A stretch of DNA of 64,000 bases from Lutispora thermophila DSM 19022 (GCF_900142105.1 NZ_FQZS01000017.1:1-64000), one strand, 5' to 3'; positions 1 to 10,219 are shown, counted from the stretch's first letter. Made by a program: numbers and translations. The notes: generated by a model from the sequence alone, not told the origin.

Positions 1-45
1 AAGTATAAATCTACCATAATATTAGCTTTCCGTAATGGGTTTCAA

Positions 46-97
46 GAAAGGCTACCTTATCGATATAAAATCTTCCAAAGGAAGCCTTTCTTATTTT
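46..97. terminator. Possible terminator in the leading non-coding stretch
   Basis: An 8-bp stem, GAAAGGCT at 46-53 against AGCCTTTC at 83-90, encloses a smaller CTTCC-AAA-GGAAG hairpin and is followed by a T-rich run. It may end a gene lying left of the window. The rest of 1-301 is AT-rich and holds no gene I can support. A TATAAT at 211-216 is a possible -10 for the first gene, but no well-spaced -35 accompanies it. Confidence 0.35.
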
Positions 98-307
98 ATA
101 CCCAATAAAAAGTGAAAAGTTTATTGCTCCATACACCGCATTTTATGCCTTTGGTTACGGATATCAGCACTAAAACCTTTAATATTGTGATTAGAATGCT
201 TGTGTGTTATTATAATGATTAACACTAATAATGATTATAGGCATTAATTACTTGAAGGATAAAGCCAAGAAACATAGAATTATAAAATAGTTGCTGGAGG
301 GATGGCA

Positions 308-619
308 ATGCAGAAAGAGACTGATATTACCAGAAATATAAGAATAATTGAGTTTTTAAAAAGCGAACTTTTAACATCTGTTGCTTCCTTATTTCAAATA
401 TTATTGAAAGGCACAAAAGCAAGTAGGGATGCCCTTTTAGATATTCTTGCCAATCTGATACTTGTTACATATTTATTGGGCAAAAGGCTGGGAATACAAT
501 ATAGTGTTATTGATTCAAAAATAATGGACAAAATAAAAATTGGTATGCTGGAAGGTCATGAAACGGAAAAATGGTATGGAGATTTGTCGGATCTTTCAGA
601 GTATCTACAAAAGCATTAA
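308..619 (+). CDS. MazG-like family protein
   Basis: A protein of 103 residues, mostly helical, resembling the small MazG-like proteins encoded just upstream of DUF2232/gdpP in clostridia. The family name implies a nucleotide pyrophosphohydrolase fold, but I see no convincing EExxE-type metal site, so enzymatic activity is not supported. Two in-frame ATGs exist at 302 and 308. The Shine-Dalgarno GGAGG at 296-300 leaves only one base before 302 and seven before 308, so 308 is the better start. The next gene begins 11 bp after the stop, which suggests the gene is first in an operon with DUF2232, gdpP, rplI, lon and dnaB. Confidence 0.6.
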   Translation: MQKETDITRNIRIIEFLKSELLTSVASLFQILLKGTKASRDALLDILANLILVTYLLGKRLGIQYSVIDSKIMDKIKIGMLEGHETEKWYGDLSDLSEYLQKH

Positions 620-630
620 AGAGGTGGACA

Positions 631-1596
631 ATGAACAAAATGAACACTAAAGCCCTTGTAGAAGGGGCTATATTCGCTTCAGTTACAGCTGTGCTAGGTA
701 TATTAGTCTATTATATGCCATTTTTATCATTACTAAGTATGTTTTGGCCAACACCAATAATAATTATCGGATTTAGAAATGGGTTCAAGGTAAGCATTAT
801 TTCAGCAGTAGTGGCAGCCATAATCGTTGCCATATTTACTGAACCCTTTAGCGGGATATATCTATTTTTAGTTTTTGGAATTGCTGGTATCATCATGGGC
901 CATTTGATGAGTAAAAAGGTCAATCCAGCCTTAAACATAGCTGTTTCCGGAATAATATTGGCTGTTTGCTCTGTATTTGGGCTGTTATTTGGTTTTTTTA
1001 TGGCAGGTCAGTCTGCAACACAAGCTATGGATCTGATGATAAGCATTATGCAGGAGTCTATTGATTCGGCTGCCAGTGTTTATAGATCTATTGGAATGTC
1101 GGAGGAGCAGCTAAGCAATATTATTAGTACTATGAAAGAATCCCTCGTTGCAATACGATATGTAATGCCTACTCTTTTTCTTTTAAGCGGAATACTTTTC
1201 TCATTTGTAAACTATAAATTTGTTAAAGTGGTATTAAATAGAATGAAATATGAGATAGCAGATGTTAAGCCCTTTTCCAAGTGGAGAATACCGGATAATT
1301 TTTCCATGGGCATGTTGGTAATATTGCTTTTGTCAATGGCAGCTACCTATTTTAATGTTCCAAATATGCAAACTGTTCAATTGAATATAATATATATAAT
1401 AAAGTGGGTATTTGCCATAATAGGCTTATCTGTAGCATGTTATTTGCTTGATAAATATGGTATTAGCAAAGCTCTTAAAATTATTATCATGTTTTTTATA
1501 TTTACCAGTTTTTCTAATTACCTTGTAATAGTAGGACTCATTGATACGGTTTTTGACTTTAGAAAACTAAATAAAAGGCATATCGGGGGGATATGA
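631..1596 (+). CDS. DUF2232 (YybS-like) multispanning membrane protein
   Basis: About 321 residues with roughly eight hydrophobic segments and short charged loops. This is typical of the DUF2232/YybS family, which almost always precedes gdpP and rplI in Firmicutes. Its function is unknown; the fold resembles small-molecule transporter (S-component-like) membrane proteins. ATG 631 is chosen because an AGAGGTGG ribosome binding site precedes it at a good distance; the open frame extends further upstream but lacks such a site and would overlap the MazG-like gene. The TGA stop overlaps the ATG of gdpP, so the two genes are translationally coupled. Confidence 0.75.
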   Translation: MNKMNTKALVEGAIFASVTAVLGILVYYMPFLSLLSMFWPTPIIIIGFRNGFKVSIISAVVAAIIVAIFTEPFSGIYLFLVFGIAGIIMGHLMSKKVNPALNIAVSGIILAVCSVFGLLFGFFMAGQSATQAMDLMISIMQESIDSAASVYRSIGMSEEQLSNIISTMKESLVAIRYVMPTLFLLSGILFSFVNYKFVKVVLNRMKYEIADVKPFSKWRIPDNFSMGMLVILLLSMAATYFNVPNMQTVQLNIIYIIKWVFAIIGLSVACYLLDKYGISKALKIIIMFFIFTSFSNYLVIVGLIDTVFDFRKLNKRHIGGI

Positions 1597-3593
1597 TGAA
1601 AGGCGGGTTTTTCCGCAGAATGTTAATGCCTGATTCCAATATCTATTTATGGATTATAGGCATAAGCGTTCTGATCATTGGTTATTACAATCTGCTTGCT
1701 GGATTGGTTGGCACGTTGATTTTGGTGTATCTCATATACTACAATGTAAATCAGAAGGTTCAGAAGAAGGAAGAATTGAGACTATATATAGAGAAGCTAT
1801 CGGAAAACGTTGATTTTGCAACAAAAAATGCCATACTTAACCTGCCTTTTCCGTTAGTGATCTGTGATGAAGAGGGAAATATAAGCTGGTACAATTCATT
1901 GTTTCTTAACATGTTCCAAGGTGATTATCTGTTGAATGAAAATGTATGTAATTATTTGCCCGGATTTGACTTGGATGTTGTATTAAAGGAAGGAAAAAGA
2001 GAGTTTAAAAATACCAGCGTCAAAGACAGATATTATGATTTATACTGTGAACCTTTTGATATATCCGAAGATGATGATGAAAAAAGGATAATAATTATAT
2101 ATTTGGTTGATAAGACAGAATATGTGCTGCTCAAAAACAGATATTTGGAAGAGAAAAACGTAGTGGCCATAATGGAAGTTGATAATTTGGAAGAAGTTCT
2201 AAAGGATGTGGAAGAGGCTTCACAACCTGTTATATTGGCAGATTTGGATAGAATCATAGGTTCCTGGGCTGCATTGCACAACGCATCAATACAGAAATAT
2301 GCCAATGGTGAATATATACTACACTTTAGTCAGAAGCAGCTATCCATAATTGAAGAAAAACGTTTCGAAATTCTGGATACCATCAGGGAGATAAATTCTG
2401 GCAATAAGATTCCCCTTACATTGAGCATAGGTGTAGGAGTTAACGGGAAGACACATGCAGAATTGCAGAAATTTGCAAAGAGTGCTATGGATATTGCCTT
2501 AGCCCGTGGAGGAGATCAGGCTGTAGTGAAAAATTATGATAAGCTTTCCTTCTATGGAGGCAAGTCCAAAGCGGTAGAAAAGAGAACCAAAGTAAAGGCA
2601 AGAGTAATCGCCTATGCATTGAGGCAGCTCATTGAACAGTCTCAAGATGTGCTCATAATGGGACATGAAATGCCTGATTTGGACTGTCTAGGGGCTTCTT
2701 TGGGAATATATAGGTGTTGTAAAAATCATAACAAGCCAGTTAGAATAGTATTGAACAAAGTTAATGCAAGTATAGAAAATCTATGGGCAGAGCTAAGAGA
2801 GGACCAGGAGTATGATGATGCATTTATCAGTGGTGATGACGCTTTATTATATGATAGTAAAGGAACCCTTCTCATCATGGTGGATGTCCATAGACCAAGT
2901 TTTACTGCGAAACCGGAATTAATCAATAAAATAGAGAAAAAAGTTATAATCGATCACCATAGGCGTGGTACAGAGTTTGTAGATGATGCTGTGCTGACAT
3001 ATATAGAACCTTATGCCTCATCTACCAGTGAATTGGTTACTGAGATTCTTCAATATATGTTTGAAAAGCCAAAGATTAAGCAAATTGAGGCAGAAGCACT
3101 TCTAGCAGGCATATTTATAGATACAAAGAACTTCTCATTCCAAACAGGAGTGAGAACCTTTGAGGCAGCCTCCTTCTTGAGGAGGGCCGGAGCTGATACA
3201 ACTCTAACCAGGCAGTTATTTCAGGATAATATGGATACATTCCTTGCCAGAGCTGATGTTGTAAAGAGAGCACAGATGTACAGGAACAATATAGCCATTT
3301 CATATATACCTCAAAATATAGATAATCCTGCTCTTATTGCAGCACAAGCTGCAGATGAGCTGTTGAATATAAAGGGGATAAATGCATCCTTTGTATTATC
3401 TCAAATGGGAGGTTATATATATATAAGCGGAAGATCTCTTGGTGATATAAATGTGCAAGTTGTATTGGAGAAACTGGGTGGCGGAGGTCATTTGACCGTA
3501 GCAGGGGCTCAGCTATCCGGGATAAGCATAGAAGAAGCCATCAATATGATTAAAAATGCAGTGGATGAATATTTAAAGGAAGGTGAGAGGTAG
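1593..3593 (+). CDS. gdpP: Cyclic-di-AMP phosphodiesterase GdpP (YybT type)
   Basis: A membrane-anchored phosphodiesterase that degrades c-di-AMP. Two transmembrane segments lie in the first ~55 residues, followed by a PAS-like region (about 85-200), a degenerate GGDEF domain ending in the family signature RGGDQAVVK (about 305-315), and a DHH/DHHA1 catalytic unit. In the latter, [11 protein letters not shown] (residues 357-367), the DHH triad at 454-456, and a GGGGH motif near 630 supply metal and substrate ligands. Length 666 fits the family. Start is ATG 1593 or 1596; the GGGGGG at 1585-1590 slightly favours 1596. The TAG stop overlaps the GTG of rplI. Confidence 0.93.
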   Translation: MMKGGFFRRMLMPDSNIYLWIIGISVLIIGYYNLLAGLVGTLILVYLIYYNVNQKVQKKEELRLYIEKLSENVDFATKNAILNLPFPLVICDEEGNISWYNSLFLNMFQGDYLLNENVCNYLPGFDLDVVLKEGKREFKNTSVKDRYYDLYCEPFDISEDDDEKRIIIIYLVDKTEYVLLKNRYLEEKNVVAIMEVDNLEEVLKDVEEASQPVILADLDRIIGSWAALHNASIQKYANGEYILHFSQKQLSIIEEKRFEILDTIREINSGNKIPLTLSIGVGVNGKTHAELQKFAKSAMDIALARGGDQAVVKNYDKLSFYGGKSKAVEKRTKVKARVIAYALRQLIEQSQDVLIMGHEMPDLDCLGASLGIYRCCKNHNKPVRIVLNKVNASIENLWAELREDQEYDDAFISGDDALLYDSKGTLLIMVDVHRPSFTAKPELINKIEKKVIIDHHRRGTEFVDDAVLTYIEPYASSTSELVTEILQYMFEKPKIKQIEAEALLAGIFIDTKNFSFQTGVRTFEAASFLRRAGADTTLTRQLFQDNMDTFLARADVVKRAQMYRNNIAISYIPQNIDNPALIAAQAADELLNIKGINASFVLSQMGGYIYISGRSLGDINVQVVLEKLGGGGHLTVAGAQLSGISIEEAINMIKNAVDEYLKEGER

Positions 3594-4039
3594 TGAAAGT
3601 TGTATTACTACAAGATGTTAAAGCACTTGGGAAAAAGGATGATATAGTCAATGTAAGTGATGGTTATGCAAGAAACTTTTTATTTCCCAAAAAGCTTGCA
3701 GTGGAAGCTACTGCAGGTAAGCTGAATGAGATAAATGATAAGAAAAGTTCTTTAGAAAACAAAAAGAGAAAAGAATTGGAAGAAGCTAAGAAACTGGCCG
3801 AGAGATTAAACAATATTGAAATTGTAATAAAGACAAAGGCTGGAGTAAATGGAAAGCTTTTCGGTTCCATAACGGCCAAGGATATTGCGGACCTAATTAA
3901 GGAAAATCATAAAATCGAAATAGATAAAAAGAAAATAGTTCTTGAAGATGCTATAAAATCCTTAGGTACTCATGAAATTGAAATAAAAGTATATCCAGAG
4001 GTTGTGGCTAAAGTAAAAGTAACTGTTTCACAAGAATAG
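3593..4039 (+). CDS. rplI: 50S ribosomal protein L9
   Basis: Full-length bL9 (148 residues). The N-terminal rRNA-binding domain starts MKVVLLQDVKALGKK and includes the conserved NFLFPKKLA patch. It is joined by a long charged helix to a C-terminal domain containing GKLFGSIT. The start codon is GTG overlapping the gdpP stop by one base, with an AGGAAGGTGAGAGG ribosome binding site inside gdpP. The gene sits between gdpP and a lon-like gene in the usual Firmicute near-origin arrangement. Confidence 0.96.
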   Translation: MKVVLLQDVKALGKKDDIVNVSDGYARNFLFPKKLAVEATAGKLNEINDKKSSLENKKRKELEEAKKLAERLNNIEIVIKTKAGVNGKLFGSITAKDIADLIKENHKIEIDKKKIVLEDAIKSLGTHEIEIKVYPEVVAKVKVTVSQE

Positions 4040-4054
4040 AGAAGAGGGATCACA

Positions 4055-5869
4055 TTGGAACATAGCATAGTATGCAGCAATGATGAATTATTGGACGTGC
4101 TTATTGATTACAGCAAGAAAATATATGGAGACACAAAATGTATTGGAATTGATGAGTTAAAGGATCCAAAAGCTAAAGCAAAGAGACTTTGGGAAATACT
4201 TAATCCGGAGGAAGAAGTATCAGCTCTCCAGAATCAGGAGGATATAAGCAAGCTTCTTGAAGCCATCAGGGACAAGCTGTCAGATAAGGCTGCCAGAGTC
4301 TATACAGAAAGACTTATAAAGCAGGAAATTCTTCATAAAATAGAGGAAAACGAAAAGGAATATCTGAATCAAATTAAACTTCAGATCATTAAAAAGCATT
4401 GTGATGTAGAAAATCCGTCTACGCTCAAAAAATATGCTGAGTTGGAAAAGAAGAAAAGCATATCTTTAACAAAGCAAATATCCGATATCTTAAGGCCTCA
4501 GAGAGAAGATGAAATAATAGGTCAATCTCAGGGTGTAAAGGCTTTGTTATCAAAGATTGCTTCACCTTTTCCTCAACATGTTATAATTTATGGGCCTCCT
4601 GGGGTAGGGAAGACATCTGCAGCAAGAATAGCTCTTAAAGCTGCCAAGGAGAAGGCCTATAGCCCATTTCGAAAGGATGCTCCTTTTGTTGAAGTAGACG
4701 GGACAACCTTGAGATGGGATCCCAGAGAGGCTGTTAATCCTCTGCTGGGTTCTGTTCATGATCCAATATATCAAGGAGCCAGAAAGGATCTTTCAGATAT
4801 CGGAGTTCCTGAACCAAAACCGGGACTGGTGACAGAGGCCCATGGGGGTATTCTTTTTATAGATGAAATAGGCGAATTGGATTTGATGCTTCAGAATAAA
4901 CTTCTAAAAGTATTGGAGGATAAGAAAGTAAGCTTTGATTCCTCCTATTATGATGAAAGCAGTGATGAAATACCCAAATACATTCACACCCTCTTTAGGG
5001 AAGGAGCGCCTGCAGATTTCATATTGATAGGTGCAACCACAAGAAGACCTGAAGAGATAAATCCAGCATTGAGATCCAGATGTGCTGAAGTGTTTTTTAA
5101 TCCATTGAGTCCTAAGGACATAGAGGATATATTGGACAATGGAGCTCATAAACTCGATATAAGCATAGATGATGATGCTAAAGAACTTATCAGCAGACAT
5201 ACTTATGATGCCAGAAAGGCAGTAAATGTATTGTTGGATTGTTATTCAAGCCATCTATATGAAAAACCAGACAAAAGGGTTATTATAGATTATGATAGAG
5301 CTAAAAAAGTCTTAGGGTCTCTTGTTAGAGACGATTATACTGCCAGAATGGGCTCAGAAATAGGCAAGGTATATGGAGCAGGGGTAAGCGGATATGTGGG
5401 TAGTATAATAGAATTTGAAGCCCTTGCTTATAAAAGAGATGATGAGATGGGTTCTGTGAGATTTAATGAAACGGCAGGGTCAATGATAAGAGACTCTCTT
5501 TTTAATGCTCTTGCAGTGCTTAAGCATAACATGGGCATAAATCCTGACAGATATGATATACATGTTAATTGCATCGGTGGAGGTAAGGTGGATGGACCTT
5601 CAGCAGGTCTTGCCATAACTTGTCTTCTTTATTCGGCGATTATGGAAAAATCTCTACCCAAAGATTGTTGCATAACTGGAGAGATATCTATAGCTGGAAA
5701 CATAAAAGCAGTAGGTGGAGTAAGAGAAAAAACTAATGCTGCCATAAGAGCAGGATTTAAACATATGATAATACCCTATGAAAATAAAAAGGATGTTGTA
5801 GGCATTCAAGGTATAAACATAGTGGAAGCAGGCAATATAAGAGAGGTAATGGAATTTTTAACCAAGTAG
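4055..5869 (+). CDS. lonC: Lon-family ATP-dependent protease (LonC/LonB type)
   Basis: A 604-residue AAA+ protease without the long N-terminal LAN domain of LonA. The N-terminal ~150 residues are helical and charged. The ATPase has Walker A GPPGVGKTSA and Walker B ILFIDEIGEL. The C-terminal Lon peptidase carries the catalytic dyad Ser516 (in GPSAG) and Lys559 (in VREK), with the 43-residue spacing known for Lon. The start is TTG 4055 behind GAAGAGGGA. Between rplI and dnaB, this fits the gene usually called lonC in clostridia; LonB of spore formers is the alternative name. It probably degrades cytosolic regulatory or damaged proteins. Confidence 0.85.
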   Translation: MEHSIVCSNDELLDVLIDYSKKIYGDTKCIGIDELKDPKAKAKRLWEILNPEEEVSALQNQEDISKLLEAIRDKLSDKAARVYTERLIKQEILHKIEENEKEYLNQIKLQIIKKHCDVENPSTLKKYAELEKKKSISLTKQISDILRPQREDEIIGQSQGVKALLSKIASPFPQHVIIYGPPGVGKTSAARIALKAAKEKAYSPFRKDAPFVEVDGTTLRWDPREAVNPLLGSVHDPIYQGARKDLSDIGVPEPKPGLVTEAHGGILFIDEIGELDLMLQNKLLKVLEDKKVSFDSSYYDESSDEIPKYIHTLFREGAPADFILIGATTRRPEEINPALRSRCAEVFFNPLSPKDIEDILDNGAHKLDISIDDDAKELISRHTYDARKAVNVLLDCYSSHLYEKPDKRVIIDYDRAKKVLGSLVRDDYTARMGSEIGKVYGAGVSGYVGSIIEFEALAYKRDDEMGSVRFNETAGSMIRDSLFNALAVLKHNMGINPDRYDIHVNCIGGGKVDGPSAGLAITCLLYSAIMEKSLPKDCCITGEISIAGNIKAVGGVREKTNAAIRAGFKHMIIPYENKKDVVGIQGINIVEAGNIREVMEFLTK

Positions 5870-5894
5870 CCTTATGGTTTTGTGAGGTGTTAAT

Positions 5895-7223
5895 ATGAAT
5901 GAGTTGATACAAAAAATACCACCAAATAGCTTGGAAGCAGAGCAATCCGTTTTAGGAGCAATGCTTTTGGATAAGGAAGCTATATCAACGGCTGCCGAAG
6001 TATTAAAAGGTGATGATTTTTATAGAGAAGTCCACAAAGAAATTTTTGAAGCAATAGTAGAAATTTATAATGATAATAATCCTGTGGATTTGATCACTCT
6101 TACTGAAAAATTAAAGGGTAGAAATACTTTGGAAGCAGTGGGCGGTATTACATATCTTACTCAACTTATGAATATTGTGCCCACAACCAGCAATATAAAT
6201 CATTATGTAAAGATTGTAGAAGAGAAGTCATTATTAAGAAAATTAATAAAATCCTCAAATGATATTATATCCAAATGCTATGAGAACCCTGAAGATCCAG
6301 TTGAGATTATAGATCAGGCGGAAAAGAGTATATTTGATATTTCTTTGAGCAAGTCTACTCAAAGCTTTGTGCCCATTAAAGAAATATTGACATCTAATTT
6401 TGATAAGATAGAAGAACTTTATTTAAATAAAGGAAAAATCACGGGTATACCAACAGGCTTTGTGGATCTGGATCAGAAACTTTCAGGCTTGCAGAGATCA
6501 GATCTTATATTGATTGCAGCGAGACCTTCCATGGGTAAATCTGCCCTTATGATGAATATTGTGCACCATGCAGCAGTAAGAGAAAACATACCTGTGGCCA
6601 TATTCTCATTGGAAATGTCAAAGGAGCAGCTTTCTCAAAGACTTCTATGTGCAGAAGCATTAATTGATGCTCACAGGCTTAGGACAGGAGATATAACGGA
6701 AGATGAATGGATAAAGCTTGCAAGAGCAATGGGAGTTTTGGCAGACAAGCCCATATTCATAGATGATACTCCTGCAATATCTATTACTGAGATGAGAGCA
6801 AAATGCCGCAGATTGAAAATAGAGCATGGTTTAGGTCTCATTGCCATAGACTATCTTCAGCTCATGTCAGGAAGCAGTAATTATGACAGCAGACAACAAG
6901 AGGTTTCTGACATATCAAGGTCATTAAAGGCCTTAGCTCGTGAATTGGATGTGCCTGTAGTGGCATTATCCCAGCTTAGCCGTGCACCGGAAACAAGAGC
7001 AGATCATAGGCCTATATTATCTGATCTTAGAGAATCCGGAGCTATTGAACAGGATGCTGATGTGGTTATGTTCCTTTATAGGGATGAATATTATCATCCT
7101 GATTCGGAAAAAAAGAATATAGGCGAAGTGATAATAGCGAAGCAAAGAAACGGCCCAACGGGTACGGTAGAATTGGTATGGCTGGGTCAATTTACTAAAT
7201 TTGCTGATAAAGCAAGATTATGA
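5895..7223 (+). CDS. dnaB: Replicative DNA helicase DnaB
   Basis: The hexameric fork helicase (called DnaC in Bacillus). The N-terminal primase-binding domain begins after PPNSLEAEQSVLGAML. The RecA-like domain has Walker A ARPSMGKSA (Lys215), Walker B-like LIAIDYLQLM, and the family motifs SLEMS, LSQLSR and LRESGAIEQDAD. Length 442 is normal. It follows the lon-like gene by 25 bp and is the last gene of the cluster; a terminator lies about 165 bp downstream. A DnaA-box cluster occupies the following gap. Confidence 0.97.
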   Translation: MNELIQKIPPNSLEAEQSVLGAMLLDKEAISTAAEVLKGDDFYREVHKEIFEAIVEIYNDNNPVDLITLTEKLKGRNTLEAVGGITYLTQLMNIVPTTSNINHYVKIVEEKSLLRKLIKSSNDIISKCYENPEDPVEIIDQAEKSIFDISLSKSTQSFVPIKEILTSNFDKIEELYLNKGKITGIPTGFVDLDQKLSGLQRSDLILIAARPSMGKSALMMNIVHHAAVRENIPVAIFSLEMSKEQLSQRLLCAEALIDAHRLRTGDITEDEWIKLARAMGVLADKPIFIDDTPAISITEMRAKCRRLKIEHGLGLIAIDYLQLMSGSSNYDSRQQEVSDISRSLKALARELDVPVVALSQLSRAPETRADHRPILSDLRESGAIEQDADVVMFLYRDEYYHPDSEKKNIGEVIIAKQRNGPTGTVELVWLGQFTKFADKARL

Positions 7224-7278
7224 TATTTACCGAGATTCACTTAATGGGAAATGTGGACTAATGAAGATTATACTATCC

Positions 7279-7784
7279 TGTGGATAAGTAACATAAGTTT
7301 TAAGAAAAAGCATGAAGAAATTAAGAAAGTTTTTCACAATTGATGTTGAAATACTTCTATTAATGCAGTTTATAATCTATTTTATATTAAAAATCCGCGA
7401 AATTCGCGGATTTTTTTATGTTAAGATATCCACTATATCACAAAGTTATCCACAAAATTTTATGTAAAAAGTGGATAAGTTGAATATTCATAAAAATATT
7501 CATTGCATACCTATTGAAAGCACATAAAAATAAAAGGTTATTCGAACATATGTGCATATCTCTGTGGATAATGTGGATAATGTGGATTTATAAAGTGTAA
7601 TTCATGTAGTTAAGTAAAAACAGAATATTCAACTAATTTGATAAAAAATGACAAATTAACATAATATATGTTGAATTATGTGTTGCAAAAGACCCGAAAG
7701 AAGCAATTGATAGCTTGAAATAAATTTTTATAATATAATTGTATTGTGAATAATAAATTGTAGATTGTTGATAACTTATCCACA
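7279..7784. other. Cluster of DnaA boxes in a non-coding gap
   Basis: The gap 7224-7940 contains five exact TTATCCACA/TGTGGATAA boxes: 7279-7287 (-), 7446-7454 (+), 7563-7571 (-), 7572-7580 (-) and 7776-7784 (+). Weaker copies lie at 7470-7478 (one mismatch) and 7581-7589 (two mismatches). Three boxes at 7563-7589 are in direct 9-bp tandem. This density is far above chance and marks a DnaA-binding region. It could be a titration or regulatory cluster, or part of an origin. Genes run in the + direction on both sides, which argues against a bidirectional start here. No protein gene is visible in this gap. Confidence 0.8.
7389..7418. terminator. Rho-independent terminator after dnaB
   Basis: A strong palindrome around ATCCGCGAAATTCGCGGAT, flanked by A and T runs, at 7389-7418. 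It probably ends the gdpP-rplI-lon-dnaB transcript and sits among the DnaA boxes. Confidence 0.8.
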
Positions 7785-7940
7785 GGTTGACTCTGCAAAA
7801 TACATTTGATAATATAAGAAAGGCTTTTAATTAATAAATTGAGCATGCTTCCTTAACTATGGAATAAAATTATAAATTAGGCTTTTATAATTAAATTTCA
7901 CAAAATTAAATATTGTGAAATAGGAAGGGGAGAAAGAAAG

Positions 7941-8210
7941 ATGGAACTAACTGATAATCAAAAAATAGAAATATTAAACAGCTTGAAAGTGTTTGATTAT
8001 CGTTACTCCTGTTCAGGGTGCGATTATGTATTGGTAGAAGATAATGAAAAAAACAGAAATGAAATAAAAAAAATCGGATTAACCGATGAAATCATAGATG
8101 GATATGTAGATAGAGATTATATTGATATAAGCTTGATAGCTTGGAATTATACAAATGCAAACTGGTGGAAGAAAGATACAGGTTTCTTTGACCAGAGGCA
8201 GAAAAAATGA
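7941..8210 (+). CDS. Uncharacterised 89-residue protein
   Basis: I do not recognise this protein. It is acidic, 89 residues long, with no signal peptide or membrane segment. It has a CSGCDY cysteine pair near residues 23-28 and a tryptophan-rich end (NANWWKKDTGFF). A good ribosome binding site (GGAAGGGG) precedes ATG 7941, supporting real expression. It stands alone between the DnaA-box region and an oxidoreductase gene that has its own ribosome binding site 60 bp on. Confidence 0.5.
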   Translation: MELTDNQKIEILNSLKVFDYRYSCSGCDYVLVEDNEKNRNEIKKIGLTDEIIDGYVDRDYIDISLIAWNYTNANWWKKDTGFFDQRQKK

Positions 8211-8275
8211 TTTGAGACAATGCTGTAAAAGGAGAATAAAACACTTTTCAATTAAAGAGATAAAGGGTGAATGAA

Positions 8276-9688
8276 ATGAAAAACAGATATGATGTGGTAA
8301 TAATAGGTGCCGGTCCGGCAGGTATATTTACAGCTTTGGAATTGACAAAAGGCAATAAGGATTTGGATATACTGATTTTAGATAAAGGAAGAACAATATC
8401 TCAAAGAAAATGTCCAGCTAGAAGCATTGGAAGATGTGTAGGTTGTGATCCTTGCGGTATTACCTTTGGATGGTCGGGAGCAGGAGCTTTTAGCGATGGA
8501 AAGCTATCATTGAGTCCAGAAGTTGGAGGAAACATTACAGACTATATGTCTCAAGATGAAGCTAATGAATTGATTAAATATGCGGATTCCATCTACCTGG
8601 ACTTCGGAGCTCAAAGCGAGGTTCATGGTTTGAATAGCAAGATAATTGATGATGTAAAATACGAGGCTTCAAGGCATAATATCCAGCTTATACCTTGTCC
8701 CGTGAGACATTTGGGTACGGAAAAAGCATTTTATGTGCTTGAAGGCATGTATAAGTATTTGATATCAAATCCAAAAGTTACATTTTCCGAATTAACAACT
8801 GTGGAAGATATACTAGAGGAAAATGGTGAAGCTAAAGCTGTAGTTACAAAAACAAAAGATAAGGAAGAAAAGGTAATAGAAGCAGAATATATTGTTGCAG
8901 CGCCTGGCAGAGGCGGTGCTGAATGGTTGTCAGAACAGACGCGTAAGCTATCAATAAGCACCGATAATAACGCGGTGGATATAGGAGTAAGGGTGGAAGT
9001 TCCAAACAGCGTAATGGATCATTTGACGAAGGATCTTTATGAAGCAAAACTCGTTTACTATTCGGATACCTTTGACAATAAAGTTAGGACCTTTTGCATG
9101 AACCCAGGAGGTGTAGTTTCTCAAGAAAACTATGAAGGAGGTTTGGCCCTGGTAAACGGTCATAGTTATGCTGATGACAGGCTGAAAACTGATAACACCA
9201 ATTTTGCCATGTTGGTATCTACAAGATTTACAGAGCCATTTAAAGAACCTATAGAGTATGGCAAATATGTGGCAAGGCTTGCAAATATGTTGACAGGCGG
9301 CGGTATATTAGTTCAAAGGCTTGGAGATTTACTTCAGGGAAGGAGAACAGATAAGGACAGATTAAAAAAATCCACTACTATACCTACTTTAAAAAATGCA
9401 GTGCCTGGAGACTTGAGTTACGTATTGCCTCATAGATATCTGGTATCCATAATAGAAGCTATGAAGGCCTTTGATAATATAGCACCAGGGCTTTATTCGA
9501 AGAACACATTGCTTTATGGGGTAGAGTGCAAGTTCTATTCCAGTAAGGTGCAGGTCAACAACAAGTTTGAGACATCAGTGAGAAATTTATATACCATAGG
9601 TGATGGTGCAGGAATTACCAGAGGATTGATGCAGGCATCTGTTACTGGAATAGTTGTGGCAAGGGATATAATTAGTAAGCTTAAGTAA
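8276..9688 (+). CDS. FAD-dependent oxidoreductase
   Basis: A flavoprotein of about 470 residues. The Rossmann dinucleotide motif GAGPAGIFTALEL lies at the N-terminus, and a C-terminal FAD-contact segment (TIGDGAGITRGLMQAS) lies near the end. A cysteine-rich stretch, CPARSIGRCVGCDPC, follows the first strand. It matches the family annotated as NAD(P)/FAD-dependent oxidoreductases or FAD-dependent dehydrogenases of unknown substrate. ATG 8276 is preferred over an upstream in-frame GTG at 8267, because AAAGGG at 8262-8267 sits eight bases before the ATG. The substrate cannot be read from the sequence. Confidence 0.8.
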   Translation: MKNRYDVVIIGAGPAGIFTALELTKGNKDLDILILDKGRTISQRKCPARSIGRCVGCDPCGITFGWSGAGAFSDGKLSLSPEVGGNITDYMSQDEANELIKYADSIYLDFGAQSEVHGLNSKIIDDVKYEASRHNIQLIPCPVRHLGTEKAFYVLEGMYKYLISNPKVTFSELTTVEDILEENGEAKAVVTKTKDKEEKVIEAEYIVAAPGRGGAEWLSEQTRKLSISTDNNAVDIGVRVEVPNSVMDHLTKDLYEAKLVYYSDTFDNKVRTFCMNPGGVVSQENYEGGLALVNGHSYADDRLKTDNTNFAMLVSTRFTEPFKEPIEYGKYVARLANMLTGGGILVQRLGDLLQGRRTDKDRLKKSTTIPTLKNAVPGDLSYVLPHRYLVSIIEAMKAFDNIAPGLYSKNTLLYGVECKFYSSKVQVNNKFETSVRNLYTIGDGAGITRGLMQASVTGIVVARDIISKLK

Positions 9689-9828
9689 TAATTTTCTAGA
9701 CAAAAAATATATATTTACCATTGCAAAAATTCAATTTTCCCATTATAATATCAATATGTCACATGTTTAGGTGTCTTTGAGCTATATATCAATCATAAAA
9801 TTGGTAATAAAAAATCAAAAAAAATATG

Positions 9829-9857
9829 TTGACAAAAGCGCCTAAAACATGTAGAAT
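9829..9857 (+). promoter_or_regulatory. Sigma-A type promoter of the tRNA cluster
   Basis: TTGACA (9829-9834), a 17-base spacer, then TAGAAT (9852-9857), ending about 30 bp before the first tRNA. The spacing is ideal for the housekeeping sigma factor. The rest of the gap 9689-9828 shows nothing else of note. Confidence 0.75.
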
Positions 9858-9887
9858 GTATAAATGTGAGCGCTATGACTCACAGAT

Positions 9888-9963
9888 GATCCACTAGCTC
9901 AGTCGGTAGAGCACATGACTTTTAATCATGGTGTCCGGAGTTCGATTCTCCGGTGGATCACCA
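9888..9963 (+). tRNA. tRNA-Lys (TTT)
   Basis: A 76-nt cloverleaf. The acceptor stem GATCCAC pairs with GTGGATC, the anticodon stem CATGA/TCATG encloses anticodon TTT, the T-loop is TTCGATT, and CCA is encoded. First of five tRNA genes. Confidence 0.97.
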
Positions 9964-9969
9964 TCACGT

Positions 9970-10044
9970 GGCCCGTTGGTCAAGCGGTTAAGACATCGCC
10001 CTTTCACGGCGGTAACAGGGGTTCGATTCCCCTACGGGTCACCA
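9970..10044 (+). tRNA. tRNA-Glu (TTC)
   Basis: A 75-nt cloverleaf. The acceptor stem GGCCCGT pairs with ACGGGTC, the anticodon loop CTTTCAC holds TTC, and CCA is encoded. Confidence 0.96.
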
Positions 10045-10052
10045 TTATAATT

Positions 10053-10128
10053 GGGCGCATAGCTCAGCTGGGAGAGCATCTGCCTTACAAGCAGAGGGTC
10101 ATAGGTTCGAGCCCTATTGTGCCCACCA
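10053..10128 (+). tRNA. tRNA-Val (TAC)
   Basis: A 76-nt cloverleaf. The acceptor stem GGGCGCA pairs with TGTGCCC, the anticodon stem TCTGC/GCAGA encloses anticodon TAC, and CCA is encoded. Confidence 0.96.
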
Positions 10129-10142
10129 TTTAAATAAAATAC

Positions 10143-10219
10143 GGCCCAGTAGTTCAGTTGGTTAGAATGCCAGCCTGTCACGCTGGAGGTCGACGGTTCG
10201 AGCCCGTTCTGGGTCGCCA
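10143..10219 (+). tRNA. tRNA-Asp (GTC)
   Basis: A 77-nt cloverleaf. The acceptor stem GGCCCAG pairs with CTGGGTC, the anticodon stem CCAGC/GCTGG encloses GTC, discriminator base G, CCA encoded. Confidence 0.96.

Noticed and set aside
7224-7940. Chromosomal replication origin (oriC)
   Set aside because: DnaA boxes are real, but dnaA/dnaN are absent and genes run the same way on both sides. Kept as a DnaA-box cluster only.
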